Assembly (NCBI GenBank): GCA_030530145.1
Contig: JAUMVN010000007.1
Location: forward strand, 24,048-88,047
Origin: Coriobacteriia bacterium
Lineage (GTDB): Bacteria; Actinomycetota; Coriobacteriia; Coriobacteriales; Atopobiaceae
Length of the DNA stretch: 64,000 bases
Direction: 5' to 3'
Each line of letters begins with the position of its first letter. Position 1 is the first letter of the stretch. Of the stretch, positions 18,709 through 26,659 are shown in pieces. The translations under genes and the position numbers were made by a program. Under the pieces are notes generated by a model. The model searched no databases. It saw only the letters and a program-made list of their open reading frames with translations, and had not been told where the DNA came from.

Positions 18709-18797
18709 GATGAATCTCCTTTGTTCTCCTCTGCCGGCACGGTTCGGCCGGCCCTTCGCGCGGACGGCTCCGCGCGCTCTTCTATGCGTCCCGCCCC

Positions 18798-19757
18798 CTA
18801 CCAGCGAAGCAGGCATGCGCCGATGTCGAGGCCGGCTCCGAAACCGACCATGGCGATAAGGTCGCCGGGCCTGAGTTTTCCCGCGCGCGCGAGCCGGTCG
18901 AGGGCGAGGGGGATGCAGGCGCTCGAGATGTTTCCGGTCTCGCGGAGGGTGCGCGCGACGCGGGCGTCCTCGATGCCGAGCCGCTTGACCGCCGCCGCAA
19001 GGATCCTCTCGTTGGCCTGGTGGAAGACGAAGTGGTCGATGTCGCCGATCCCCACGCCCGCCTCGGACGCCAGGGCCTCGACCTCGTCGCAAATCGCGGC
19101 GACGCCGAAACGAAACACCCGGCGGCCATCCATCCTGAGCACGCTTGCCGGGCGGGTCCCGACGAGGAACGGCGACGTTCCGGCCATGCCGGCGACCTCG
19201 AGGGTGCCGACCTCGGGCGTCGTCGAGAAGCGCATGGCCAGGGGGTTCTTCTCGGCACAAGGCCCCAGGACCGCCGCCGCGGCGCCGTCGCCGAACAACA
19301 CGCAGGTGGATCGGTCGGCCCAGTCGAGGACGCGGCTCATCTGCTCGCACGCAACGATAAGCACGTGCTGCGCGCGGCCGCGGGCGATATAGCCGTCGGC
19401 GACGTCGAGCGCGAGCACGAACCCCGCGCAGGCGGCCGAGACGTCGAACGCCGCGCATCGGATGCCGAGCCTCTGGGCGACCGCGCAGGCCTCGGCGGGC
19501 ATGAGGTGATCGGCCGTGGACGTCGCGCAGATCACGAGGTCGACCTGCGCGGCGGCGACGCTCGCGGCCTCAAGCGCACGGGATGCCGCAGCTTCGGCCA
19601 AGTCGTCGAGCGTCTCGTCGGCGCACACACGGCGCTCCTTGATGCCCGTGCGGCTGAAGATCCATTCGTCCGAGGTGTCGAGAAACGCGGATAGCTCGTC
19701 GTTCGTCACCACGCGCCCGGGCAACGCGGAGCCTGTGCCGAGAATCCTGAAAGTCAT
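18798..19757 (-). CDS. fabH: 3-oxoacyl-ACP synthase III FabH
   Basis: Starts fatty acid synthesis by condensing an acyl-CoA primer with malonyl-ACP. The 319 residues have the KAS III triad: Cys in DVSAACAGFVLAL (~110), His in FVFHQANERI (~245) and Asn in RETGNISSA (~275). It is the first gene of the operon; the 153-bp region before it, shared with divergent birA, holds the two operator-like palindromes. A 90-nt gap to acpP has no clear terminator. Confidence 0.97.
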   Translation of the reverse strand: MTFRILGTGSALPGRVVTNDELSAFLDTSDEWIFSRTGIKERRVCADETLDDLAEAAASRALEAASVAAAQVDLVICATSTADHLMPAEACAVAQRLGIRCAAFDVSAACAGFVLALDVADGYIARGRAQHVLIVACEQMSRVLDWADRSTCVLFGDGAAAAVLGPCAEKNPLAMRFSTTPEVGTLEVAGMAGTSPFLVGTRPASVLRMDGRRVFRFGVAAICDEVEALASEAGVGIGDIDHFVFHQANERILAAAVKRLGIEDARVARTLRETGNISSACIPLALDRLARAGKLRPGDLIAMVGFGAGLDIGACLLRW

Positions 19758-19787
19758 GGTGTAAACGCGCTCCTACCGGTTCGTGAT

Positions 19788-19849
19788 GTTGACTGGTCAA
19801 CCTCTGAAGAGGAGAATACTGCAAGCGCGTTAGTTGTTGATTCATCAAC
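19788..19849. promoter_or_regulatory. Paired operator-like palindromes between fabH and birA
   Basis: Box 1, GTTGACTGGTCAAC (19788-19801), and box 2, GTTGATTCATCAAC (19836-19849), are both palindromic and both followed by YTCTGAA; 17 of 21 bases agree between them. Their centres are 48 bp apart. They resemble the TTGA...TCAA core of the MarR-family FabT site, but with a 4-bp instead of 3-bp centre. No regulator gene of this kind is in the window. A TATTCT on the minus strand (about 19813-19818) is a possible -10 for fabH, without a convincing -35. Confidence 0.7.
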
Positions 19850-19910
19850 TTCTGAAAGCGCGAATCGCCACGTTTGCTTCACACAACCGAACCGGGAGGA
19901 TCGAGCCAAG

Positions 19911-20675
19911 ATGCGAGCGGTAGAAATCGTCGAGGTAACAGGCTCCACGAACGACGACCTGCTCAAAGCAGGTAAAGAAGGGGCGCCGCACGGATATGCC
20001 CTGGCGGCCCGGCGCCAGACGGCGGGAAGAGGGAGGCGCGGCCACACCTGGGACTCGAGCGAGGGCAACCTGCTGCTCTCAATCGTCTTGAGGCCCAAGG
20101 TGAGCCCCGCCGACCTTTGCGGACTGGCGGCTGTTTGTGGGTTGGCGGCACTCGAGAGCCTTGAGGGGCGAGGTTTGGCGGAAGGTGTCCAGCTCAAGTG
20201 GCCGAACGACCTCTACGCCAGGGGGAAGAAGCTCGGGGGGATTCTCATCGAGGCGGCCAAGGATCGCGACGGCGCCTATTTCGCGGTCGCCGGCATCGGC
20301 ATCAACGTCGCCTATGCGCCGCCGACCGTCCCGGACGCGGGGCTGCCGGCCGTGAGCCTTGGCGATCTGAACGGCACGGTGCCGGAGCTTGAGCCGCTTA
20401 TCGCCGACATTCACGCGGCGACGGTCAAGAAGTGCGACGAATGGGCCTCAGAGCTCGCGCGACCACAAGCGCACGGGCCTCTTTCCCCGTTGATCAAGCA
20501 GTACCAGGAGCGTCTGGCATGGATTGGAGAGGAGGTGGCAGCGCTCTCCCCCGACGGCGCGGAGCTCGCGCGGGGTGAATTCATGGCCGTCGACGATTAC
20601 GGCCGCGCCGTGCTGGGGACCGAAGACGGCACGGCCAGCTTCTCCTTCGAAACAGCCTCCCTCAGGCCCCTCTAA
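19911..20675 (+). CDS. birA: Biotin--[acetyl-CoA-carboxylase] ligase, lacking the DNA-binding domain
   Basis: Attaches biotin to BCCP through biotinyl-AMP. The 254 residues start directly with the catalytic domain (EVTGSTNDDLL), then the biotin-binding loop RRQTAGRGRRGHTWDS, KWPNDLYARGKKLGGILIE and VAGIGINVAY, with a C-terminal SH3-like domain. There is no N-terminal winged helix, so it is the monofunctional type and cannot itself repress biotin genes. Divergent from fabH, it is well placed to modify AccB. Confidence 0.95.
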   Translation: MRAVEIVEVTGSTNDDLLKAGKEGAPHGYALAARRQTAGRGRRGHTWDSSEGNLLLSIVLRPKVSPADLCGLAAVCGLAALESLEGRGLAEGVQLKWPNDLYARGKKLGGILIEAAKDRDGAYFAVAGIGINVAYAPPTVPDAGLPAVSLGDLNGTVPELEPLIADIHAATVKKCDEWASELARPQAHGPLSPLIKQYQERLAWIGEEVAALSPDGAELARGEFMAVDDYGRAVLGTEDGTASFSFETASLRPL

Positions 20676-20688
20676 CCCCCGCCCGCAT

Positions 20689-20816
20689 AAAGTTCGGAAG
20701 GCTTCCAAACTTTGGAAGCCTTCCGAACTCTAGTTTACTTCTCTATATCCGCAGGTAGACGGCTTGGTGTTTCTGGCAAGAAGCGCCCGCTCAAGTTTGG
20801 AAGCCTTCCGAACTTT
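20689..20816 (+). mobile_element. MITE-like element, copy 2 (128 bp, 24-bp perfect terminal inverted repeats)
   Basis: Bases 20689-20712 (AAAGTTCGGAAGGCTTCCAA plus ACTT) are the exact reverse complement of 20793-20816. The interior shares GTTTACTTCT-TATAT-CGCAGG, TAGACGGCTTG and CTGGCAAGA with copy 1 at 10043. The outer flanks differ from copy 1, so the shared unit is about 22-24 bp of end repeat plus the interior. It lies between the convergent birA and rpsJ. Confidence 0.8.
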
Positions 20817-20845
20817 GGAAAGAAGGGCTTAGACGCGCTACAAAG

Positions 20846-20878
20846 AAGCGCCCGCCGGCAGTTAGCCAGCGGGCGCTT
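20846..20878. terminator. Bidirectional terminator between birA and rpsJ
   Basis: The stem AAGCGCCCGC/GCGGGCGCTT (20846-20855, 20869-20878) is followed by CTTCTTTG on the minus strand and TTGTTGC on the plus strand. It can serve both convergent genes; the minus-strand tail is the better T-run. Confidence 0.7.
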
Positions 20879-20913
20879 GTTGCTACGTCATTCGACGCTC
20901 TGAAGGCTTAAGC

Positions 20914-21222
20914 CTAGAGCTTGATCTCGATGTCGACGCCAGCGGGGAGGTCGAGGCGCATGAGCGAGTCGACGGTGCTGGAAGAGGGATCGAGGATGTC
21001 GATGAGGCGCTTGTGGGTGCGCATCTCGAACTCGTCGCGGGAGTCCTTGTCCTTGTGCGGCGAGCGGATGACGCAGTAGAGGTTGCGCTCGGTCGGCAGG
21101 GGGATGGGGCCGGACACCTTGGCGCCGGTCTTCTGGGCGGTGTCGACGATGAGCTTGGCGGACTGATCAACGACCTCGTGGTCATAGCCCTTGAGGCGGA
21201 TCCTGATCTTCTGGCTGGACAC
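20914..21222 (-). CDS. rpsJ: 30S ribosomal protein S10 (uS10) / NusE
   Basis: Small-subunit protein that also acts as NusE, linking ribosomes to NusG. The 102 residues match the family: [39 protein letters not shown] and the C-terminal [12 protein letters not shown]. In most bacteria rpsJ heads the S10 operon before rplC; here it ends the str operon after fusA, with the fab operon and birA between it and rplC. Confidence 0.97.
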   Translation of the reverse strand: MSSQKIRIRLKGYDHEVVDQSAKLIVDTAQKTGAKVSGPIPLPTERNLYCVIRSPHKDKDSRDEFEMRTHKRLIDILDPSSSTVDSLMRLDLPAGVDIEIKL

Positions 21223-21259
21223 TGTGGTACCTCCGTAAATGAGCTATCGCTCGGGTCGT

Positions 21260-23350
21260 TTAGTTGGTGCCGTTCTTGGCGACGATCTCGTCGCGGACGG
21301 CCTTGGGGACGGGCTCGTAGGAGTCGAACTGCATGGTGTAGCTCGCGCGGCCCTGAGTCTGCGAACGGAGGTCGGTGGCGTAGCCGAACATCTCGCCCAG
21401 GGGCACCTTGGCGCGGATCACCTTGGTGTCGCGACGATCCTCCATGCCCTCGATCTTGCCGCGGCGGCCAGAGAGGTTGCCCATGACGTCGCCCATGTAC
21501 TGCTCCGGGGTCTCGACCTCAACGGCCTCGACGGGCTCGAGCAGGATCGGGTCGGACTTCTTGAGGGCGTCCTTGATGGCCATGGAGCCGGCGATCTTGA
21601 AGGCGGCCTCGGAGGAGTCGACCTCGTGGTAGGAGCCGTCAATCAGCTTGACCTTGATGTCGACGACCGGGTAGCCGGCGATGACGCCGGTCTCGAGCGC
21701 CTCCTGGATGCCCTTGTCGATGGAGGGGATGTACTCCTTCGGGATGACGCCACCGACGATGGCGTTCTCGAACTCGTAGCCCTTGCCCTCCTCGTTCGGC
21801 TCCATGTCGATGACGGCGTGGCCGTACTGGCCGCGGCCGCCGGACTGGCGGACGAACTTGCCCTCGGCGTGAGCGACGGCCTTGCCGGCGGTCTCGCGGT
21901 AGGCGACCTGGGGCTTACCCACGTTGCAGTCGACCTTGAACTCGCGGCGCAGGCGGTCGACGATGATCTCGAGGTGCAGCTCACCCATGCCGGCGATGAT
22001 GGTCTGGCCGGTCTCGTGGTCGGTGTGCACCTGGAAGGTCGGGTCCTCCTCGGCGAGCTTGGCGAGGCCCACGGACATCTTGTCCTGCTCGGCCTTGGTC
22101 TTCGGCTCGACGGCGACGTCGATGACGGGGTCGGCGAACTGGATGGACTCGAGGATGATCGGGTTCTTCTCGTCGCAGAGGGTGTCGCCGGTGGTGGTGT
22201 TCTTGAAGCCGACGCAGGCGACGATGTCGCCGGCGGAGCAGGCCTCACGGTCAACGCGGTCGTTGGCGTTCATCTCGAGGATGCGGCCGAGGCGCTCGCG
22301 GTTGTCCTTGGTGACGTTGTAGACGTAGGAGCCCGCCTCGGCGTGACCGGAGTACACGCGGATATAGGTGAGCTTGCCGACGAAGGGGTCGGTCATGATC
22401 TTGAACGCCAGGGCGGAGAAGGGCTCCTTCACGTCGGCGTGACGGACGTCGGCCTCGCCCTTGGGGGTGGTGCCGTCGATCTCGGTGACGTCGAGCGGGG
22501 AAGGCAGGTAGTCGACGACGGCGTCGAGAAGCTCCTGGATGCCCTTGTTCTTGTAGGCGGAGCCGACGAAGACGGGGTTGATGCCGCCCTCGAGCACGCC
22601 CTTGCGGATGGCGGCCTTCAGGACGTCGACGGGGATCTCGGCCTCCTCGAGGACGGCCTCCATGATCTCGTCGGAGAAGTTGGAGGCGGCGTCGAGAAGC
22701 TCATCGCGCTTGGCCTGGGCCTCGTCGGCGAACTCGGCGGGGATCTCGTCCATGGCCTCGGGGTAGATCATGCCCTTGGAGTCTTCCTTGAAGTCCCAAG
22801 CGGTCATGGTCACGAGGTCGATGATGCCCCAGAAGTTGGCCTCGGAGCCCATGGGCAGCTGAGCCGCCACGGCGGGAGCGGAGAGGCGCTCCTTCATGGT
22901 CTCGATGGCGTGGTCGAAGTCGGAGCCGACGCGGTCGAACTTGTTGATGAAGGCGATGCGGGGCACGTTGTACTTCGTGGCCTGGCGCCAAACGGTCTCG
23001 GACTGCGGCTGGACACCGGCGACGGCGTCGAAGACGGCAACAGCGCCGTCGAGGACGCGCAGGCAGCGCTCGACCTCAGCGGTGAAGTCGACGTGGCCCG
23101 GGGTGTCGATGATCTGGATGACGTGGTCCTTCCAGAAGCAGGTGGTAGCCGCGGAGGTGATGGTAACGCCGCGCTCCTGCTCCTGAACCATCCAGTCCAT
23201 GGTGGCGGCGCCGTCGTGGACCTCGCCGATCTTGTGGTTCTTGCCCGTGTAGTAAAGGATGCGCTCGGTCGTGGTCGTCTTACCGGCGTCGATGTGGGCC
23301 ATGATGCCGATGTTACGAAGCTTGTCGAGCTGATACTTAGCCTTAGCCAT
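21260..23350 (-). CDS. fusA: Elongation factor G
   Basis: GTPase that drives ribosomal translocation and, with RRF, recycling. The 696 residues have the P-loop [15 protein letters not shown] (~17), switch 2 DTPGHVDF (~88), NKFD (~143) and the later domains ending VAKNGTN. The length is typical. It follows rpsG by 19 nt. The tuf gene that often follows fusA is elsewhere (45644), leaving rpsJ directly downstream. Confidence 0.97.
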   Translation of the reverse strand: MAKAKYQLDKLRNIGIMAHIDAGKTTTTERILYYTGKNHKIGEVHDGAATMDWMVQEQERGVTITSAATTCFWKDHVIQIIDTPGHVDFTAEVERCLRVLDGAVAVFDAVAGVQPQSETVWRQATKYNVPRIAFINKFDRVGSDFDHAIETMKERLSAPAVAAQLPMGSEANFWGIIDLVTMTAWDFKEDSKGMIYPEAMDEIPAEFADEAQAKRDELLDAASNFSDEIMEAVLEEAEIPVDVLKAAIRKGVLEGGINPVFVGSAYKNKGIQELLDAVVDYLPSPLDVTEIDGTTPKGEADVRHADVKEPFSALAFKIMTDPFVGKLTYIRVYSGHAEAGSYVYNVTKDNRERLGRILEMNANDRVDREACSAGDIVACVGFKNTTTGDTLCDEKNPIILESIQFADPVIDVAVEPKTKAEQDKMSVGLAKLAEEDPTFQVHTDHETGQTIIAGMGELHLEIIVDRLRREFKVDCNVGKPQVAYRETAGKAVAHAEGKFVRQSGGRGQYGHAVIDMEPNEEGKGYEFENAIVGGVIPKEYIPSIDKGIQEALETGVIAGYPVVDIKVKLIDGSYHEVDSSEAAFKIAGSMAIKDALKKSDPILLEPVEAVEVETPEQYMGDVMGNLSGRRGKIEGMEDRRDTKVIRAKVPLGEMFGYATDLRSQTQGRASYTMQFDSYEPVPKAVRDEIVAKNGTN

Positions 23351-23369
23351 AGTGGTTTATCCCCTCGGA

Positions 23370-23840
23370 CTAGAAGCGGTAGTGAGAGAACGCGCGGTTG
23401 GCCTCGGCCATCTTGAAGAGGTCCTCGCGCTTCTTCACGGACGCGCCCACGCCGTTGGAGGCGTCGAGGATCTCGTTCGCAAGGCGCTCAGCCATGGAGT
23501 TCTCCTTGCGGGCACGGGAGAAGTTGACCATCCATCGGATGGCGAGGGTGGTGGCGCGACGGGAGTTGACCTCCATCGGCACCTGGTAGGTGGCGCCGCC
23601 GACGCGCTTCGGCTTGACCTCGAGGGTCGGGCGGATGTTGTCCATGGCCTTCTTGAAGACGGCCAGGGGATCCTCGCCGGACTTCTCGGCGACGATGTTG
23701 AAGGCACCGTAGACGATGCGCTCGGCGGTGGCCTTCTTGCCGTCAAGAAGGACCTTGTTGATGAGCTGGGTCACGAGACGGTTGTTATAGACGGCGTCAG
23801 GCTGGACCTCACGACGGTTAGCTGCTGCACGACGCGGCAT
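23370..23840 (-). CDS. rpsG: 30S ribosomal protein S7 (uS7)
   Basis: Primary assembly protein of the 30S head near the E site. The 156 residues start [20 protein letters not shown] and contain [20 protein letters not shown] and the C-terminal [15 protein letters not shown]. In E. coli it regulates the str operon; no target structure can be assigned here. It lies 47 nt after rpsL. Confidence 0.97.
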   Translation of the reverse strand: MPRRAAANRREVQPDAVYNNRLVTQLINKVLLDGKKATAERIVYGAFNIVAEKSGEDPLAVFKKAMDNIRPTLEVKPKRVGGATYQVPMEVNSRRATTLAIRWMVNFSRARKENSMAERLANEILDASNGVGASVKKREDLFKMAEANRAFSHYRF

Positions 23841-23887
23841 GTGAATCTCCTTAGTTGCTTAAAGCGGTGTTTGCTGAGAAAAGCGAC

Positions 23888-24259
23888 TTACTTCGGGCGC
23901 TTGGTGCCGTAGCGGGAACGGGCCTTCTGGCGGTTCTGGACGGCAGCGCAGTCGTAAGCGCCGCGGACGATCTTGTAGCGCACACCAGGGAGGTCGCGGA
24001 CGCGGCCGCCGCGGATCAGGACGATGGAGTGCTCCTGGAGGTTGTGGCCCTCGCCGGGGATGTAAGCGGTGACCTCGATGCCGTTGACAAGACGGACACG
24101 GGCGACCTTACGAAGAGCGGAGTTCGGCTTCTTCGGGGTGGTGGTGAAGACGCGGGTGCAGACGCCGCGCTTCTGGGGGTTGTGCTGCAGGGCTGCGTTC
24201 TTGGACTTGGCCTTGACGCTCACGCGACCGTTGCGAACGAGCTGGTTGATAGTAGGCAA
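23888..24259 (-). CDS. rpsL: 30S ribosomal protein S12 (uS12)
   Basis: Decoding-centre protein, target of streptomycin-resistance changes. The 123 residues include [17 protein letters not shown] and [18 protein letters not shown]; both streptomycin-site lysines (about 43 and 88) and their motifs look wild type. The start is TTG, giving the usual [11 protein letters not shown]-terminus, with AAGGAGAG 5-8 nt upstream. An in-frame ATG 16 codons earlier (24307, MNIVNQHV) has no good ribosome binding site. Confidence 0.96.
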   Translation of the reverse strand: MPTINQLVRNGRVSVKAKSKNAALQHNPQKRGVCTRVFTTTPKKPNSALRKVARVRLVNGIEVTAYIPGEGHNLQEHSIVLIRGGRVRDLPGVRYKIVRGAYDCAAVQNRQKARSRYGTKRPK

Positions 24260-24348
24260 AGTTCTCTCCTTCTTATACCTATCGACGTGCTGATTTACGA
24301 TATTCATGGGCTGCGCAGCACCGCCGCCCCGGATTGACGCGACGTTGA

Positions 24349-24378
24349 ACTTTACGCCTGGTGTTCGGCTGTTGTCAA
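24349..24378 (-). promoter_or_regulatory. Promoter of the str operon (rpsL)
   Basis: Perfect -35 TTGACA (rc of 24373-24378), 18-bp spacer, -10 TAAAGT (rc of 24349-24354). It gives a leader of about 80 nt before the TTG start of rpsL. A GGATACGCCCGG element sits 12 bp upstream of the -35. Confidence 0.85.
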
Positions 24379-24390
24379 AACGCCACGGAG

Positions 24391-24402
24391 CCGGGCGTAT
24401 CC
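24391..24402 (-). promoter_or_regulatory. GGATACGCCCGG upstream element (str operon)
   Basis: Identical 12-mer to those upstream of the rplC and tRNA-tuf promoters. Here it ends 12 bp before the TTGACA hexamer, where an activator or the RNA polymerase alpha subunit would bind. The flank CTCCGTGG matches the consensus STSCGKGG seen at the other sites. Confidence 0.6.
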
Positions 24403-24468
24403 ATTTCACCGGCTCTCCACTTTCGCGGGGACGCGCTTCTCGCCGCGCTTCTTGCCCGCTTTGGGGAC

Positions 24469-24553
24469 CTGAAACAACTGGCGGGATTCTCACAGCCGTT
24501 ACGGCCCGATTTTCGGCCCCAAACGGCTATCAGAATCCCGTCAGATTTTTCAG
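24469..24553. repeat. 85-bp imperfect palindrome upstream of the ABC exporter genes
   Basis: Nested arms pair across the whole element: CTGAAA/TTTCAG at the ends, CGGGATTCT/AGAATCCCG, AGCCGTT/AACGGCT and GGCCGA-type pairs at the centre. It lies between the divergent str promoter and the exporter. Read on the plus strand it is followed by a T-rich stretch (GATTTTTCAG), so it could be an attenuator or terminator upstream of the exporter, or a MITE-like remnant. Confidence 0.6.
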
Positions 24554-24694
24554 TTTGCCAAGAAGCCCTCGGGCCGTCATGGCATCGGAGGCGTCGAACA
24601 CCGCGGTTGGCCCGATTTACCCCACTTTATGACATGACGTAGCTGCGCATTTGCCGCACGCTGGCCCCAGTCGACTGAAGTGGAGGCCCGACGC

Positions 24695-25843
24695 ATGAGG
24701 ACGATCGTCAACTTCTGTAAGGCGCTGATGCGCGACCCGTTGCTCTGGGGAGCCTGCGCCCTTCTTATCGTTGGTGCGCTCATACCCGCGCTCGTGCCCT
24801 CGGGGGCCTACGGGATGGCCGACCTGCGCTCTGAGATCGAGCAGCAGCACGCTTCCCTTGTCCAATACCTTGGTGACGGGAGCTTCGACACCGCCCCGGA
24901 CGATATGCGCGCGTTGCTGCAAGCCCGCAACGATCGCATGGAAGAAGCCCTGTCGGCGACGGACTGCCGCTCTTTCTACAAAGCCGCGGCCGAGCTTGCC
25001 CAGCTGAGCGTAGAGATGATCCAGAGGGACTACCTGAGCTACGACAAGCTGATGGCGGAAGCGGACTACGAGTACTCCCAGGCGCTGGCGGACTACGGGG
25101 AGGCGACGCCCGCGAGCAGCACATCGGAGCTCACGCTCTTCGAGGGCGCCACGGTCTCGGTCGCGTGCCTCCCCAGCGTCGCCTGGTTCCTCCCCGTGCT
25201 CGTCCTGGCGGCGCGCGCCCTGACGATGTCGCGGGAGCGTCACCTCTTCGAGGCCCCCACGCAATCCGCGGGCAGGCGGGCCGTGCTCGTCTTCGCCCCG
25301 ATGGCCGCGGGCGCCGCGGCCATCCCGCCCGCTGTCATCGCCCCGGCCCTGGCGCTCTTCGGCATAAGAAACGGCGTCGGGGGAGCGGGCCAGCCGATCA
25401 CCTATGTCGTCGGCGGTGACGTCAAGGTGACCACCACGGGCGCCGCGCTCGGGCTCACGCCGCTCTTCATCGTGCTGAGCGGCCTGTTCCTCGCCGCGCT
25501 CGCCGCCCTGCTCTTCCGGCTCACCGCCCGGCCCGCCGTCGGCGTCGCGGGCGCCGCGCTCGTGGCGGCGCTGCCGATGTTCCCCGGCTACTTCGACGCC
25601 TCCGGCCCCCTCGCCGGCATCGTCGCGTTCCTCCCCTCCACGTACTGCGCGCCGGCGTCCTTCGTCCCGTCTGCCGGGTTCACCGCGTACCTCGTGATGC
25701 AGTGCCAGGCGGACATCGACCCCGCCGCGGGGGCCGCGGGTCTCCTGGCGGGCACGGCTCTCCCTGTCGCCGCCTCGGCCTTTGTAGACAAGCTCGCACT
25801 CCCACGGCTCGCGCCCCGTCGCAGAAAGGCGGACCCATGCTAA
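24695..25843 (+). CDS. ABC exporter permease-like membrane protein
   Basis: Probable membrane partner of the ATPase encoded just downstream. The 382 residues have one N-terminal membrane segment (WGACALLIVGALIPALV), a predicted external helical region of about 110 residues (EIEQQHASLVQYLGD to YDKLMAEADYEYSQALADY), then about five further hydrophobic segments. This layout is like ABC-2 or bacteriocin-type exporter permeases, but I do not recognise the family. GGAGG lies 8 nt before the ATG. The substrate is unknown; the gene overlaps its partner by 7 nt. Confidence 0.65.
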   Translation: MRTIVNFCKALMRDPLLWGACALLIVGALIPALVPSGAYGMADLRSEIEQQHASLVQYLGDGSFDTAPDDMRALLQARNDRMEEALSATDCRSFYKAAAELAQLSVEMIQRDYLSYDKLMAEADYEYSQALADYGEATPASSTSELTLFEGATVSVACLPSVAWFLPVLVLAARALTMSRERHLFEAPTQSAGRRAVLVFAPMAAGAAAIPPAVIAPALALFGIRNGVGGAGQPITYVVGGDVKVTTTGAALGLTPLFIVLSGLFLAALAALLFRLTARPAVGVAGAALVAALPMFPGYFDASGPLAGIVAFLPSTYCAPASFVPSAGFTAYLVMQCQADIDPAAGAAGLLAGTALPVAASAFVDKLALPRLAPRRRKADPC

Positions 25844-26586
25844 CGATGTCAGGCGCCTCCGTCGGCTACCCCGGGCACACCGTGGCCGCGGGCCTTAACC
25901 TCAGCGTCCGCGCCGGCGAGGTCATCGCCCTCGTCGCTCCGAACGGACAGGGGAAGACGACCCTGCTCATGGCCCTGGCCGGACGCCCCCAGACACTGCA
26001 GTGCGGCACTGTGGAGGTAGACGGCGTGCCCTCGGGGCGCTTCGCCGAGTTCTCGCGGCGCGTCTGGTACGCCTCGAGCGAGGCGTCGCTCCTCGAGCCG
26101 CAGATGACGCTTCGCTTCCATCTGGAGACCATCCGGGAACTCTGGGGGTCCGACGCCGAGCCGGACGACCTCACGGCCCGCACGGGCAGCTCGGAGCTTC
26201 TCGACCTGCGGATCGCGAAGATGTCGCAGGGGATGCGTCAGGCCGCGACCATAACCTGCGCGCTCGCGACCGGCGCGGACTACCTGCTCTTCGACGAGCC
26301 GCTCAACGGGCTCGACCCCCTGCGCGCCCGCGAGATGCTCGGGCTCTTCTCGGACCTCGCCGCCGAGGGGCGCGCGATCCTGGTCTCGTCACACATCTTC
26401 AACGAGCTCGAGGACATCGCCGACCGGCTCTTGCTGCTCACGCCAAACGGACTCGAGTCGAGGCCCACGGGCCTCGACTGGCGCCAGCTGTTCCTGGAGA
26501 CCTATGGAAAGGAGGGTGGCCATCTACCAGGAATCGCGCCGCCAAAGAATAAGCCGAAGGCAAAGCATTTGAGGACTCATAACTAA
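25837..26586 (+). CDS. ABC transporter ATP-binding protein
   Basis: ATPase of an exporter pair. The 249 residues hold Walker A (APNGQGKTTL, ~35-44), the signature as MSQGMRQ (instead of LSGGQ-type, ~130), Walker B YLLFDEP (~148-154) and the H-loop VSSHIF (~184). The degenerate signature is as in other CcmA/EcsA-like exporters. The C-terminal tail is basic. The start inside the permease end suggests coupled translation. The substrate cannot be inferred. Confidence 0.85.
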   Translation: MLTMSGASVGYPGHTVAAGLNLSVRAGEVIALVAPNGQGKTTLLMALAGRPQTLQCGTVEVDGVPSGRFAEFSRRVWYASSEASLLEPQMTLRFHLETIRELWGSDAEPDDLTARTGSSELLDLRIAKMSQGMRQAATITCALATGADYLLFDEPLNGLDPLRAREMLGLFSDLAAEGRAILVSSHIFNELEDIADRLLLLTPNGLESRPTGLDWRQLFLETYGKEGGHLPGIAPPKNKPKAKHLRTHN

Positions 26587-26659
26587 GTTTGTTAAGAAGC
26601 TCGTGCTCGTTGCCGCCGTCGCCCGAGCCGTCATGAGAGCCGAGGCCGGCAACGCCCTT

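Noticed and set aside
19813..19849. Defined sigma-70 promoter for fabH
   Set aside because: TATTCT is acceptable as -10, but no hexamer at 16-19 bp upstream resembles TTGACA; both TTGA motifs are part of the palindromes. Left unassigned.
24260..24307. Longer rpsL from an upstream ATG (16 extra residues)
   Set aside because: No ribosome binding site there; the TTG gives the conserved PTINQLVR start with a strong AAGGAGAG site. Kept as an alternative only.
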